Shown here in pieces: positions 41,301-58,844 of a stretch of 64,000 nucleotides of DNA. The notes under the pieces are model-generated. The model did not search any database. It saw nothing but the letters and a program-made list of their open reading frames with translations, and was not told the origin of the DNA. The stretch is from Dirofilaria immitis (taxonomy: Eukaryota > Nematoda > Chromadorea > Rhabditida > Onchocercidae). The DNA is taken from assembly GCA_024305405.1 (NCBI GenBank), contig JAKNDB010000068.1, positions 1,606,501 through 1,670,500 on the forward strand, read 5' to 3'. Made by a program: the position numbers and the translations under genes. How positions within the stretch are numbered: the stretch's first letter is position 1; every line of letters begins with the position of its first letter.

Positions 41301-42243
41301 AAAACAATCATTAATAAATTTTAATCAAGTCAGTTCAAGATATTTGGTGCATTTACATTTTTGGCCCAAACAAATTTATCCATAATGATATTTTTATTTT
41401 ATCATTTTACTAATAATGATCGATTGTTATTCGCAAATTTATAGTTGCGATATGTTTTTTTTAAATAAATTTTTGCAATGAAATTTTCTTTTTAAAATTT
41501 TGATTTAAATTGTTGAAATTATTGCAGTCATTTCGTCCACAAAGTATGGATGAATATGAGAAATATGAAATGAAATTGAAGCAACTGTACAATATTTATG
41601 TGTTGAAATTTAGAAATTTAACGTTTTTGAAAGATTTACAGGTATGTATGAATTTTTACGTTTTAAATCTTTTTATCTCAGAAAAAGAAACAATGCCAGC
41701 CAGATATAGGCAATTTTTTAGAGATTTTTTTTAATTTTAAATTTTTTTAAGAATAAATTTGATCATGCAGAACAGCAACGTAACGCAGATGCGGAGCAAA
41801 ATATGCGTAATACAGTAGAATGTATGCGAGCACAAGAATTAGTACTTCGAGAAGCACAGTACGATATTTTTCATTCATTAAATTTTTATTGAAAAAAATT
41901 GAATGACGAAAATATTTTAATGATTTTATAATTTTGCTGAGCTAAATAAGCAAGCTATCGATGAATAAAATCTATATCGTAAATGTGAATCATAGAAATT
42001 AACAAAATTTCAGACTAGCTGGATTAGATGAAGAAGTAAATACAATGAAACCAAAAGTTAAAGGTTATAAAATCACATCATTTTTCGAACAATTTCTGAT
42101 TCATCAATTATTCAGAGTTTTGTTTTTGATTTTTCCAAAATATTCAAATTGACATATATTAATTTGCTTTTAATTTACTTTCTTTGAAGGATCAAAAATA
42201 TTTGGTAATATGATTGGAGCAGGAATTGTTGATGATGATGATA

Positions 42244-42275
<32 letters not shown>

Positions 42276-42552
42276 GTGGATGATGATGATAATGATGAAA
42301 ATGACATTTTTATGCAGATGAAGATGCTGATAATACCAGTGATAATATTCCATACCGCAACGGAATGGTTCGTTTTCTTCTCATATTTTAATTCCTTTAA
42401 TTTTTTGTTTTCTTATTCAAAACTTCTAGTGATCTTCTTAGTTTACTAATTAAAAAAAAATTCAATAAATTTTTCTTAAGGATAGATCAGAAGCTGAACG
42501 AAACAATGGAAATGTTAAGAAGCTGGATATTAGCAGTGAGGATGATTTCTAA
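38304..42552 (+). CDS. dyf-3: Clusterin-associated protein 1 / IFT38 (DYF-3 type)
   Basis: Twelve exons: 38304-38325, 38721-38832, 39086-39215, 39543-39672, 39853-39958, 40711-40794, 41026-41151, 41528-41641, 41752-41858, 42014-42063, 42190-42367, 42481-42552; about 410 aa, against about 413 for human CLUAP1. This is an IFT-B subunit needed to build cilia. Exon 1 is tiny (MSYRELR). The conserved N-terminal domain reads [17 protein letters not shown], then [12 protein letters not shown] and [13 protein letters not shown] blocks ([18 protein letters not shown]). A long coiled coil follows ([38 protein letters not shown]). The tail is acidic, with a (GAT)n-encoded Asp run at 42226-42290 and the end SSEDDF. 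One T is short in the T5 run at 42307-42311, and the exon 4 donor at 39673 lacks one G (AAG|TTTTT instead of AAG|GTTTTT). With both, all phases agree. In nematodes, expression should be confined to ciliated sensory neurons. Confidence 0.95.
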
Positions 42553-43059
42553 GAATTTACATAAAATGATACATTTGATAATATCTTATCTAATTGTTAA
42601 AAAAAAAAATAATGATAAAAAATTTTTCGATAATATATATATAATTAAAGGTGTCAGATAAATTGATATTTATTTACTCTCTGAGTAAACAAGCAAATCA
42701 ATAATTAAATTCTATTGATAGGAATGAATTCAGATATCGAATAAAAAATATCCTTATCAGTATAATTTCTTTGGTAAAAAAAAGATTGGAAATGCAAAAA
42801 TTTTTGAATTTAGCCAAGAAAAAAAACAATAACTTAAAAGATAATCATTGTATTCTTGAAAAAACATTTTTGCTAAATCTAATTGAATGATTTAAACAAA
42901 TTTCGGGATGATTTCTTATCTAATTAGTTTTTTTTAGCAGATTATAATTTAATTTCGTAAATTTCCAGTATGCATACATTTGATTAGCAAAAGATAATCT
43001 ACAATTATCTTCTGATATATGTGTATATATATTTGTGTTCATGGTAGTTAATAAATAAA

Positions 43060-43530
43060 TCATGATTATCATTATTATAGTTCATTAGACAGTTACCAAA
43101 TCACAATCAATTACTATTATTATTGCCACAATTCATTAATAAATCATCATTATCACTACCGTAGTTCATTAAACAGGAATGAATTATTATTATCATTATC
43201 ATTTAGTGCATTGGACAATCAACAAATCATTATCACCACTATTTACAGGTCATTAGGCAGTCGATAGATTTATTATTATCATTATTATAGTTCATTAGAC
43301 AGTTATTAAATGGCTACCATAATTATCGCTATCATAGTTTATTAGACCATTATCATTGCCATAAATCACTATCGTCAGTGCTACAGTTTATTAAACAGTA
43401 ATGAATTACTATTATCATTATCATTTAGTTCATTAGACAATCAATAAATCATTATCATCACCATCACAATTCATTAGACAATTAATAAATTCATTATCAC
43501 TCTTATAGTTCATTAGTAAATCACCCTATG
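43060..43530. repeat. Imperfect 60-75 bp repeats
   Basis: About seven degenerate copies share tagttcattagacag followed by aaatcattatcatcac-like stretches. Confidence 0.7.
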
Positions 43531-44429
43531 CATTCGACCGAAAAGCGCTGTGACAGCTAGAGGTCACTTTGTCTCGACATCTCGACATCTAAATTTAATA
43601 GAATTTGCATAAGTGCACGAATGGTTTTACAATTATTGTCATTTATTATAATAATTGATTCTCTGTAACAGGTAGAAAAATATGTTAAATCCAACTAATA
43701 ATTATCATATCATATCAAATCCTATCATCCATTCCTTTTATATTATTTAATAATATTTCATTAAAGATAAGATAACTATTTTACGAGACTGCTTTCAGAT
43801 TATAATGAATTATTACGATCAGAAAAAATAATCATAATTGATTGATTGTTTTAAATGTCAAATCCAGTAGATATTCGGAATGATTTTTCTGGTATAACTG
43901 TTTGGAAAAAAGTCTTCATTTTCCGGCTGAACTTTCTCAGAAAACTTTTCATCTCTCGGATGACGAACTATCATTAGCGTGAAATTCCGTTTTCTCGAAA
44001 CATATCGTTAGACGTATCATTTATAGATCAAATATCATTTTAACATAATTAATTAAATATATAATGTTTTATACATCGAAATTAAATATTAAAAAGAAAT
44101 GTCTCTTTTTCCAACAAATAATTTCAATGTTAAATAATTCTCGAATATTTGAAATTGTTGGATTGCATTTTCTTTTTTTTCTTTATTTCTTCGAGAACAT
44201 CATCATCGATTATGATTCATTTTAATGTAGCGATAAATGATGAAACGATATAATAATGATAGATAAGAAAGTTTAAAATGTTAAACTAAAAAAAAAGAAA
44301 AAAATGTTTGATAAAATATGAAAATAAATTAATTTATTGCAATAAATATCATTACTGATTAATACAAAGAATTTTTAGATAAATATTTGATATCTTCTAG
44401 TCTAAAAAAATATTATTATCTCGGTAGAT

Positions 44430-45680
44430 AGGTTCTTTATATATATATATATATTATCAACATCAATAGATTCTTAATATATAGATATATATTAAGATTC
44501 TTTATATATATTTGTTGTCGATAATATATATTAAGATTCTTTGTATTAACATTAATAGATTCTTTATATATATATTAAGATTCTTTATATGTATTATCAA
44601 CATCAATAGATTATTATATATTAAGATTCTTTATATATATTATCAACATCAAAAGATTCTTTATATATATTATCAACATCAATAGATTCTTTATACATAT
44701 GTATTAAGATTCTTTATATTAACATCAATAGATTCTTTATATATATATATTAAGATTCTTTATATGTATTATCAACATCAATAGATTATTTTATATATTA
44801 AGATTCTTTATATATATTATCAACATCAAAAGATTCTTTATATATATTATTAACATCAATAGATTCTTTATATATATATTAAGATTCTTTATATGTATCA
44901 TCAACATCAATAGATTATTATATATTAAGATTCTTTATATATATTATCAACATCAAAGGATTCTTTATATATATTATTAACATCAATAGATTCTTTATAC
45001 ATATGTATTAAGATTCTTTATATTAACATCAATAGATTCTTTATATATATATTAAGATTCTTTATATGTATTATCAACATCAATAGATTATTATATATTA
45101 TGATTCTTTATATGTATTATCAACATCAATAGATTATTATATATTAAGATTCTTTATATATATTATTAACATCAAAAGATTCTTTATATATATTATCAAC
45201 ATCAATAGATTCTTTATACATATGTATTAAGATTCTTTATATTAACATCAATAGATTCTTTATATATATATATTAAGATTCTTTATATGTATTATCAACA
45301 TCAATAGATTATTTTATATATTAAGATTCTTTATATATATTATCAACATCAAAAGATTCTTTATATATATTATTAACATCAATAGATTCTTTATATATAT
45401 ATTAAGATTCTTTATATGTATTATCAACATCAATAGATTACTATATATTAAGATTCTTTATATATATTATCAACATCAAAGGATTCTTTATATATATTAT
45501 TAACATCAATAGATTCTTTATATATATATTAAGATTCTTTATATGTATTATCAACATCAATAGATTATTATATATTATGATTCTTTATATGTATTATCAA
45601 CATCAATAGATTATTATATATTAAGATTCTTTATATATATTATTAACATCAAAAGATTCTTTATATATATATTATCGACA
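44430..45680. repeat. 1.25 kb AT minisatellite with higher-order structure
   Basis: The basic module is 'gattctttatatatattatcaacatcaatagattc', about 30-36 bp, with variants such as tatgtattatcaac, tattaacatc and tatatattaag. Variant modules recur in the same order, for example a catatgtattaag module near 44697, 44998 and 45219, so longer composite units of roughly 220-300 bp have themselves been duplicated. Confidence 0.9.
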
Positions 45681-46327
45681 ACAAATAAAGTGAATGACCT
45701 TTCCATCTTTTGTCTTTTCTTCATCTTCATCCTCTTTCTTTCGTTCCGTTGTTTTTCTTTTTGTTTTTTTTTTTTTATTATTCTTCAAACTTGTTATCAT
45801 CGTTTCATCGAATGTCCTATATTTTTTTTTCTTTTCGTATATCTCATACTAATTCAATTTAACAATATTAATTCGTTTTTTCTTTTATAAAATAAAAATT
45901 TGATATTTACAATTTTTTAAATCAAAAATTGAAGGATTCTCTTCGCGACAAATTCTTTATTCTTCATTCTTCGCTGAAAGATGATTCTGATAGCGAAATT
46001 TCTTCCAAACATCAAGTTTGAATTATTTAAAATTTTTAAACTTAAATGTAAACTCGGATGAAAATTTAAATATCAATCAATCCCAGATGATCTATTTAAG
46101 CCTTCAGGCCGTGCCAATAATCTTGTAGTGAAATGTGGCCCGCACATGTTAAGAAAAGAATTATCCCATTGAAGAGTTTTAATTAGATAACAAAAGGGGG
46201 AAATTTTAGATGAGTATTGATGAAAGAGGTTAAGGGTCAAATGATAAATTAGATGAACTAATATAGGATAAAAGATGGCATATGTTGATTGTTATTTTTG
46301 CTTGTTAATTATTATATTTGTTTACAC

Positions 46328-46329
46328 AG
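46328..46329 (+). other. Probable spliced-leader acceptor, thioesterase
   Basis: tttacacAG lies 22 nt before the ATG at 46352. Inferred trans-splice acceptor. Confidence 0.5.
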
Positions 46330-46351
46330 GAAGAAACTATTGAAGAGTGTA

Positions 46352-47898
46352 ATGAGTACCGATGGTTACGGTAAAAATACAACGATTACTTCAGAAAACA
46401 ATGATTATTTGGATTATCTGAATAAAGCCATCAATAATATTCAATCAGCTAACGATTTTAATCGTGTTGCTCGTAAAGTAAGCCTTCTTGTTTTATGATA
46501 ATGATAAAAAGTTTAATTTAATTTATCAATTTGTTAATACAAAAATCCTATATCTCAATTTATAAGTTAAGAGAATCAAATTATGCACTATCCGTATTTC
46601 TAATAAATTTGATCAATAAGAAATTTATCATTTTAATTTATCCACTACCAGATAGCTGTTGCATTGATTCAGTAATTAGGTGATTGATGATAAATGATGA
46701 TAATTATTACAGGTACGAGCAGTATCAGCTTCAGCTGATCGAGTTGTTGTAGAAATGTTAGTAGAGGAGGAACATGTGAATAGTAAAAAACTTTACATGG
46801 AGGTCAAACTGCTGCACTAGTAGATATGATAACTGCACGAACAATTGGAATGACTGTACGAGATAAAGTTATGGTTTCTGTCGAACTTGCTGTTAGGTGA
46901 TTATAAAAATTTCAAAATTTTTACTCACTCTATCAAAGGTCAAATAATGAACTTTAAATGTTATCATCAAATAATTAAACAATTAATAATACGAATGGAT
47001 AATGGATATACATATCATCATTATTATTATTTATTATTATTACTACTACTACTATTACTACTACTATCATCATTATGCTTATTTTTATCTTTTTTAAATT
47101 ACGCAAGAATGAAAAAGAATGAATGATGGTGTTTAATAGATTGATAGATAGTAGATAAATAGATGAAATGATGATCGAATAATTTATAATCTATTAAACA
47201 TCATCATTCATTCTTTTTCATTCTTGCATAATTTAAAAAAGATAAAAATAAGCATAATGATGTTAATAGTAATAGTAGTAGTAGTTAGTAGTAGTAATAA
47301 TAATAATAATTAATAATGATGATGATGAATATATATATGATTTATCAATTTGCTAATACGAAAATTCTATATATATTATGTTATCATCAAATGTTATCAT
47401 CAAATAGTTAAAGTAATTTATATATATATATATATATATATTTGTAAATTTATATAAATATACGTAAATGTATGTATGCGTAACGAGTGTGTTGTGTTTT
47501 CCAATGATGTCAAAATCTAATATATTCACAGAAACAAGTTATCCGAGTTTTATCATTCATCATCAATATCATCATCGAACGTTATTTTTTATGCAAATTG
47601 ACAATCTCATCAATCTTTATTTTAAGATCTATAAAATCGATCACAATACATTTTAAAGTGTCAATGAATTCATATCATTAATGATGCATATTCTCTTTTC
47701 AGCTATTTGTTACCGGTAAAACTTGGTGAAATGATCGAGATTGAAGCAAAAGTGCTAAAAATTGGACGAAATATTGCTTTTGCAGAAGCGGAATTTCGAA
47801 GAAAAAATGATGGACGATTAGTTGCTAAAGGAAAACATACCATAGCTTTCATTCCTAAACCACCAGTTACAAACGGCGATCCATTCGAGCAATTTTAA
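46352..47898 (+). CDS. ACOT13-like hotdog acyl-CoA thioesterase
   Basis: Three exons (46352-46477, 46713-46896, 47703-47898) encode about 168 aa, slightly longer than vertebrate ACOT13 (about 140). The hotdog signature is VNSK..TLHGGQTAALVDMITA, in which HGG and the following Asp form the active-site region. It is followed by VSVELAVSYLLPVKLGEMIEI-type strands (SYLLPVKLGEMIEIEAKVL) and a conserved end (GKHTIAFIPK). The family hydrolyses fatty acyl-CoA to free acid and CoA, usually at mitochondria. Exon 2 is one base short in the A6 run at 46785-46790. As read it stops at a TAG soon after KLLH; with one A added it joins NSKK to TLHGGQ and phases with exon 3. An AATAAA at 48076 is the likely poly(A) signal. 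Intron 2 contains a large inverted repeat. Confidence 0.9.
47010..47335. repeat. Long inverted repeat (hairpin) in thioesterase intron
   Basis: The left arm, about 47010-47142, is the reverse complement of the right arm, about 47188-47335. The inner 75 bp (left 47068-47142) differ at only 2 positions, one of which is a G:U-compatible pair. The loop is about 45 nt. The outer parts of the arms are TAT/TAC triplet repeats that pair less precisely. Confidence 0.85.
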
Positions 47899-49102
47899 TA
47901 TTTTCATATTTCATTTATAAGCAGTTTCCGTCCTTTTATCATCTCAAAACTTGTTATCAGCAAATTTCATATTATTATCGTTACGAAGTCTATAGATATG
48001 TTATCTGCTGCATGAAAGTTAAAGCATAATAGGAACTAATTTTATTTTACGGTCATTTATTTCATGTGAAGCATCAATAAAGTAAAATTGACGAACAAAA
48101 GTTTCGTCTCCGTACGTGAATTAATCGTAAAAGCGTGATGCTATTCGAGAAATGCCTGTTCTGAGATGGTTTGTCATGTCCGCTAAACTTGTGGTAGTTT
48201 TACCGTTCGTTAAGAAATACTAGATTTCTTTGCATTTATATATAAATGTGTTCGTGTACAGTAGTAATTTATTGGTATTCATTGTGATTAGAGTAGTAAT
48301 TTATTGCTATTTATTGTGATTTGTAATGCTGATGTGAATATCCCCTCTGCGTGATCCTGGCAATAATCCTAAATTTGGAGATTTATTTCGTTGTAAATTT
48401 TGTATCGATAATCCTACTGGTTATTAATGATAAAATAGCATTAGCTATGCTAAAGGTTCAAATTTCTGACGATTTAAAAACTCGTACTTCCGACCTTAGT
48501 TTGAGCCCCTAAATTAAGATTCCTTTTTCTCCGCGACTGTATTTTTATACGACACTTTCTTTGAATGAATGTCACAACAGCAGTACGATAATATCTCTAA
48601 AAAGCCACTCAAGATATGATTCTCAGTCATTTGCATTATGGTAATATATTATCTCTTCATATCTGATAATTTATTCGAATAGTGTAATTGTGTTTGAGCA
48701 ATTTCCTATAAATTTAGAAAATTATGATGTAAATCTGAATAGTGATAAGACGACATCAGCATTAAAATTTTTATTTTGAAATGGATTTAACAAAAACAGT
48801 TGTAATAAAGTAACAAAAAAGCTACATAGACATGGACTACAATGAACATAGACCACTCGAGTAAACATCGAATCTCATCTTTCCAATGATTTTCTACTTA
48901 CAAATAAGCTGAACTTCGGAGAAGCTTTAGAGAGATCTTATAATGAAAATAAATTTGGGATCTTGACTCAGGAATTTCCCACACAAAGTTATACTTATGG
49001 TTGAAACAACTTCATTCTACGGGAGATGACGACTCGTTAAAAATACAAAATAACATATCAATCGAACATTAGAAACGCACGCTGAGTTGAGTGGTTCAAT
49101 AT
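47899..49102. other. Convergent 3' region, thioesterase / HSP10
   Basis: 1.2 kb of 3' flanks. AATAAA at 48076 serves the + gene. No exon, tRNA box or conserved RNA could be recognised. Composition is less AT-rich around 48100-48560 than elsewhere. Confidence 0.5.
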
Positions 49103-49999
49103 TTATTCCTGGAATTTTCCAAGAATATCCGCTTCTCGAAATATGTGATACTCTTTTTCTTCAACAACAACTTTCGTACCACCGTATTCAGGAAGCAAAA
49201 CATGGTCTCCAGCCTACAAAGCTATTGCATAATAAAATCGAAATGAGACAATAATGCAAGCTACGATATGTTCAATACAAAAACTGCAAACAATTCCTAG
49301 GTAATTTTAATTCGACTAAACCTAACGGTGAGAGAATTTGCTCCTTTAATTATGCTATTTACTGTATCTTAAAGATCAAGAATCGATTCTACTAATTCGG
49401 CAATACAAAGTTAAGTATAAGGGAAAAGACGGCATAATTTTCTTGCATGACAGATTCTTGTCAAATTTGATTTTCGGAAGATATGTAATAGAGAATTTAT
49501 TACTTGAACAGTCATCGGGATCAGATTTCCTTTACTATCACGTCCACCGGGTCCGGTAGAAATTACCGTTGCTTCCAAAACCTTTCCTTGCGCTTTGTCC
49601 GGAATCATAATCCCACCTTTGGTTTTCGTCTCTGCTGCAAATCGCTCCACCAATACTCGATCCGCCAACGGCTTGAATGCCTTGATCATATCACCGAGCT
49701 GAAAATAGGAATTTATTGATCCTTGTATAAGTCTATTTAAACCTTTCTCCTAGTCCACTTGTCTTCATGCCACATGCTGGTCCTAATCAAGCATTAATCT
49801 TTTTAGCGAATGAAAATTACTATCTACTCGAAGGAATGACATCTTTTATATAATACAATATTCTAAGAAAAATAATAATACAAAATTATTCAAATGATCA
49901 TTTAATTTTAATACAGCATAGAACCTTATTGATTACTTTCATATTAAAGCACAAGCAAAAAAAACTCACAGCTTTCCTTGCTACTGCCATTGATGCCAT
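49103..49999 (-). CDS. hsp-10: 10 kDa mitochondrial chaperonin (HSP10/GroES)
   Basis: Three exons (49999-49970, 49698-49504, 49213-49103) encode 111 aa. A short basic presequence (MASMAVARKALGDM) precedes the GroES core: FKPLADRVLVER, the mobile-loop region ETKTKGGIMIPDKAQGK, VISTGPGGRD, then AGDHVLLPEYGGTKVVV and a C-terminus ending ILGKFQE. HSP10 is the heptameric lid of the HSP60 chamber in the mitochondrial matrix. It lies head to head with HSP60, about 2.1 kb apart, with heat-shock elements between. Phases are perfect and no repair is needed. Its 5' flank, including the trans-splice acceptor and start ATG, has been tandemly duplicated. Confidence 0.96.
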
Positions 50000-50160
50000 T
50001 ATAAATTTTCGTTCTCTTTCCTGTAATCAAAAATAAAATTTTATCACTAACACTGCTAAGAATGAATACGTTAAAATGTTCATTATAAATTTTCCTTCTC
50101 TTTCCTGTAATCAATAACATTTCATCACTAACATTGCTAAGAATGAAAATGTTAAAATGA
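49998..50160. repeat. 84 bp tandem duplication over HSP10 5' end
   Basis: The block cattataaattttcgttctc... at 49997-50080 recurs at 50081-50160 with about 85-90% identity. Each copy contains an acceptor (CTGTAATC, read as GATTACAG on minus) and an ATG. Confidence 0.85.
50021..50022 (-). other. Probable spliced-leader acceptor, HSP10
   Basis: On the minus strand TTTGATTACAG ends 21 nt before the ATG at 49999. Inferred trans-splice acceptor; a near-identical copy lies about 84 bp further upstream. Confidence 0.55.
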
Positions 50161-50274
50161 ACATTTTAATCAAAATCTGTTTTCCTCTTAACGGATTCAG
50201 ATGTCAAATTTATTTCGCATAACATTCTTCAAAAACACAAATTCTCTTGTTTATCTAATATTTTAGTATAATTG

Positions 50275-50635
50275 CTTTAAAAACAATCCATTCAATGATT
50301 AACTGAGCAAAATCTAATTGTTAACAATTTCCGCATTTCCCCAACGGGATAAGCATAAATACAGAAGTGATTCGTTACAGTGAACGCGTGGGATTCTAAG
50401 AGTTTGCATAACAGATTGCGCGCTTAAAGAATCTACCATGCTTTTTATTTCAAATATTCATTCGATGATTAATTGAGAAAAATTTTACATAATTGTCGAC
50501 AATTTTCTCTAACGAATACGTAGAAAAATATGGGACACATAAAATGATCTTTTACGCTGAATACGTGGGATTCCAAGCGTTTGCATATTAGATCACGTGT
50601 TTAAAGGATCTACCATACTCTTTAATCATATGTGT
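50275..50635. repeat. About 180 bp diverged tandem duplication in the chaperonin promoter
   Basis: Copy 1 at about 50275-50455 and copy 2 at about 50459-50635 share ttc-atgattaa-tgag-aaaa, gaa-acgtgggattc-aag, gtttgcat and aaa-gatctaccat. They show many substitutions, so the duplication is older than the neighbouring 84 bp one. Confidence 0.75.
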
Positions 50636-50786
50636 AGCATAAATTATTACGCGTAACGCTCAGATTGCTTCCCTACCTAAACGCGTTCTTGAACAGGTCG
50701 AGATTTGAAGACGGCAAAATGGACAGAACGACAGATCAACAGACTGTAGTAGACAATGAAATTTCGAATGGTACGAAGAGATGAGA

Positions 50787-50804
50787 GAAGATTCCAGAAG
50801 TTTC
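50787..50804. promoter_or_regulatory. Perfect four-unit heat-shock element
   Basis: The sequence GAAgaTTCcaGAAgtTTC is four alternating nGAAn units with exact 2-nt spacers, the HSF trimer target. It lies between the HSP10 and HSP60 starts, about 790 bp upstream of HSP10 and 1.35 kb upstream of HSP60. Confidence 0.88.
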
Positions 50805-50963
50805 TTTGAAATAATGCAGTGTAACAGAGACAGTCATAAATATCAGCTTAACACGAGAGAAACAGAGAGTAAGTAAAGGAGGAGAAGAGAAGAGCGAAAA
50901 GATAACGGTAACGGCGAGAGAATCAGTTAAGGCAAGAAAGATGGGACGTCCGTCTTATTTATC

Positions 50964-50976
50964 TTCTAGAACATTC
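50964..50976. promoter_or_regulatory. Perfect three-unit heat-shock element
   Basis: TTCtaGAAcaTTC is the classic HSE trimer, 160 bp from the four-unit element, in the same bidirectional spacer. Confidence 0.88.
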
Positions 50977-51059
50977 TATGCTGCTCGTTGCTCTCTCCCT
51001 CTTACTGCGATACTCATCAGTTCAGCTGTTAGGGCGTAGCTATCTTTATAGATGGTTCT

Positions 51060-51540
51060 CACTTATCCAATTTGGCCTAAAATGTGTCATCCAGGTTGGC
51101 AACATTCTCCCTCAGTCCTGAAATGTTTATGATTTTAGTCTGCTTCATTTCGCATCTCTTACATACATACGATATAATTATAGACCTAAAACATATCATC
51201 CAGGTTGGTACCACTATTCTTCTCCCCTCTCCTCTTTCCTGAATCATTTGTCTGGCTAGTTTTCATTCGCTTACGTTCTGTCGATTGCGATGCAATTGCT
51301 GGCTCCTTATCTACTGTTTTTGTACGATACAACTACTAACCTAAAATATATCATCTAGTTTGGTATTCTTCCCCTCTCTCTGCTGAATCATTTGTCTCTC
51401 TAGTTTGCGTTCACTTAACTCTTGTTCCCGAGTGATGCGACTATTAAAGTTCTGTCGATCGCGATGCAATTGCTGACTTATTTGTTGTCCTTGTACGATA
51501 CAACTGTTAACCTAAAATATATCATTCGAGCTAATATACC
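51060..51540. repeat. Diverged tandem repeats in the HSP60 upstream region
   Basis: Three to four copies of a block of roughly 120-180 bp. Shared elements: cctaaaatatatcatc, ggttggta, tcctgaatcatttgtctg, tctgtcgat-gcgatgcaattgctg, gtacgatacaact. Confidence 0.75.
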
Positions 51541-52106
51541 ATTTTTTCGATTCCAACCGAATTTTTTCCCCACTCCATATTTACTATTTTTGCGATATGC
51601 AATTGAGGGAAATATTTTAGATTTTAGGGTTGATATTGAAAGTTTTTCGTCGCGTACATCTGAGATATATTCATGATCAACGTTATTTTTGGTAATGATT
51701 TTTAGCAAGCTTCAAATTAACTGGAATATATTTTACGAATGTAATCTATGAGAAGTTTCTTATGAGATAGAACATAATTGTCACTTAAGAGGAAATGAAC
51801 TTTTGATTTGATCTACCTGCTTTTTTACATAATGCACATATGCTAAATTGTGGAATGTACAGCCACTTCAACACTGTATATTGTGTAGAATTTGTATGTA
51901 TTTTTCTGAATGAGACTCGTGGTACTCAACAATTAAAGATAGGAGAAACTCAATAGTGAACTTTCTGATTAGAAGCTGAAGGTGCTGTGAATGCTAACCG
52001 TTTCATTTGATTCGATTTTCAGAATTGAGATCGAGACGGCGGTTCTGATATCCTTAGCTAATCCTAACTATCGTGATGAAGTATCTCTCAAGATTGTAAT
52101 TATTAT

Positions 52107-52108
52107 AG
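52107..52108 (+). other. Probable spliced-leader acceptor, HSP60
   Basis: taattattatAG lies 29 nt before the ATG at 52138. Inferred. Confidence 0.45.
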
Positions 52109-52116
52109 GCTTGTGA

Positions 52117-58778
<6,662 letters not shown>

Positions 58779-58839
58779 TCATTATTACTATAAAAATAAG
58801 TTATAATAGCTAAAAATGATGATGCTAAAATTTATTTGC

Positions 58840-58841
58840 AG
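58840..58841 (+). other. Probable spliced-leader acceptor, RetSat
   Basis: aaatttatttgcAG lies 3 nt before the ATG at 58845. Inferred trans-splice acceptor. Confidence 0.55.
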
Positions 58842-58844
58842 AAA

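Larger units (their letters stand above)
42553..46327. other. Repeat-rich intergenic region
   Basis: 3.8 kb without a recognised gene. About 43060-43530 holds imperfect 60-75 bp repeats built on ttcattagacagt and attatcattat. About 44430-45680 is a large AT minisatellite, listed separately. The block 46080-46200 is less AT-rich than its surroundings but gives no convincing frame. Confidence 0.6.

Noticed and set aside
44430..45680. CRISPR-like array
   Set aside because: Repeats are AT-rich, contiguous and variable in length with no unique spacers, in a eukaryotic context.
46352..46896. Thioesterase as a pseudogene because of the stop in exon 2
   Set aside because: A single A in an A6 run restores the active-site motif and phase; all other codons look constrained.
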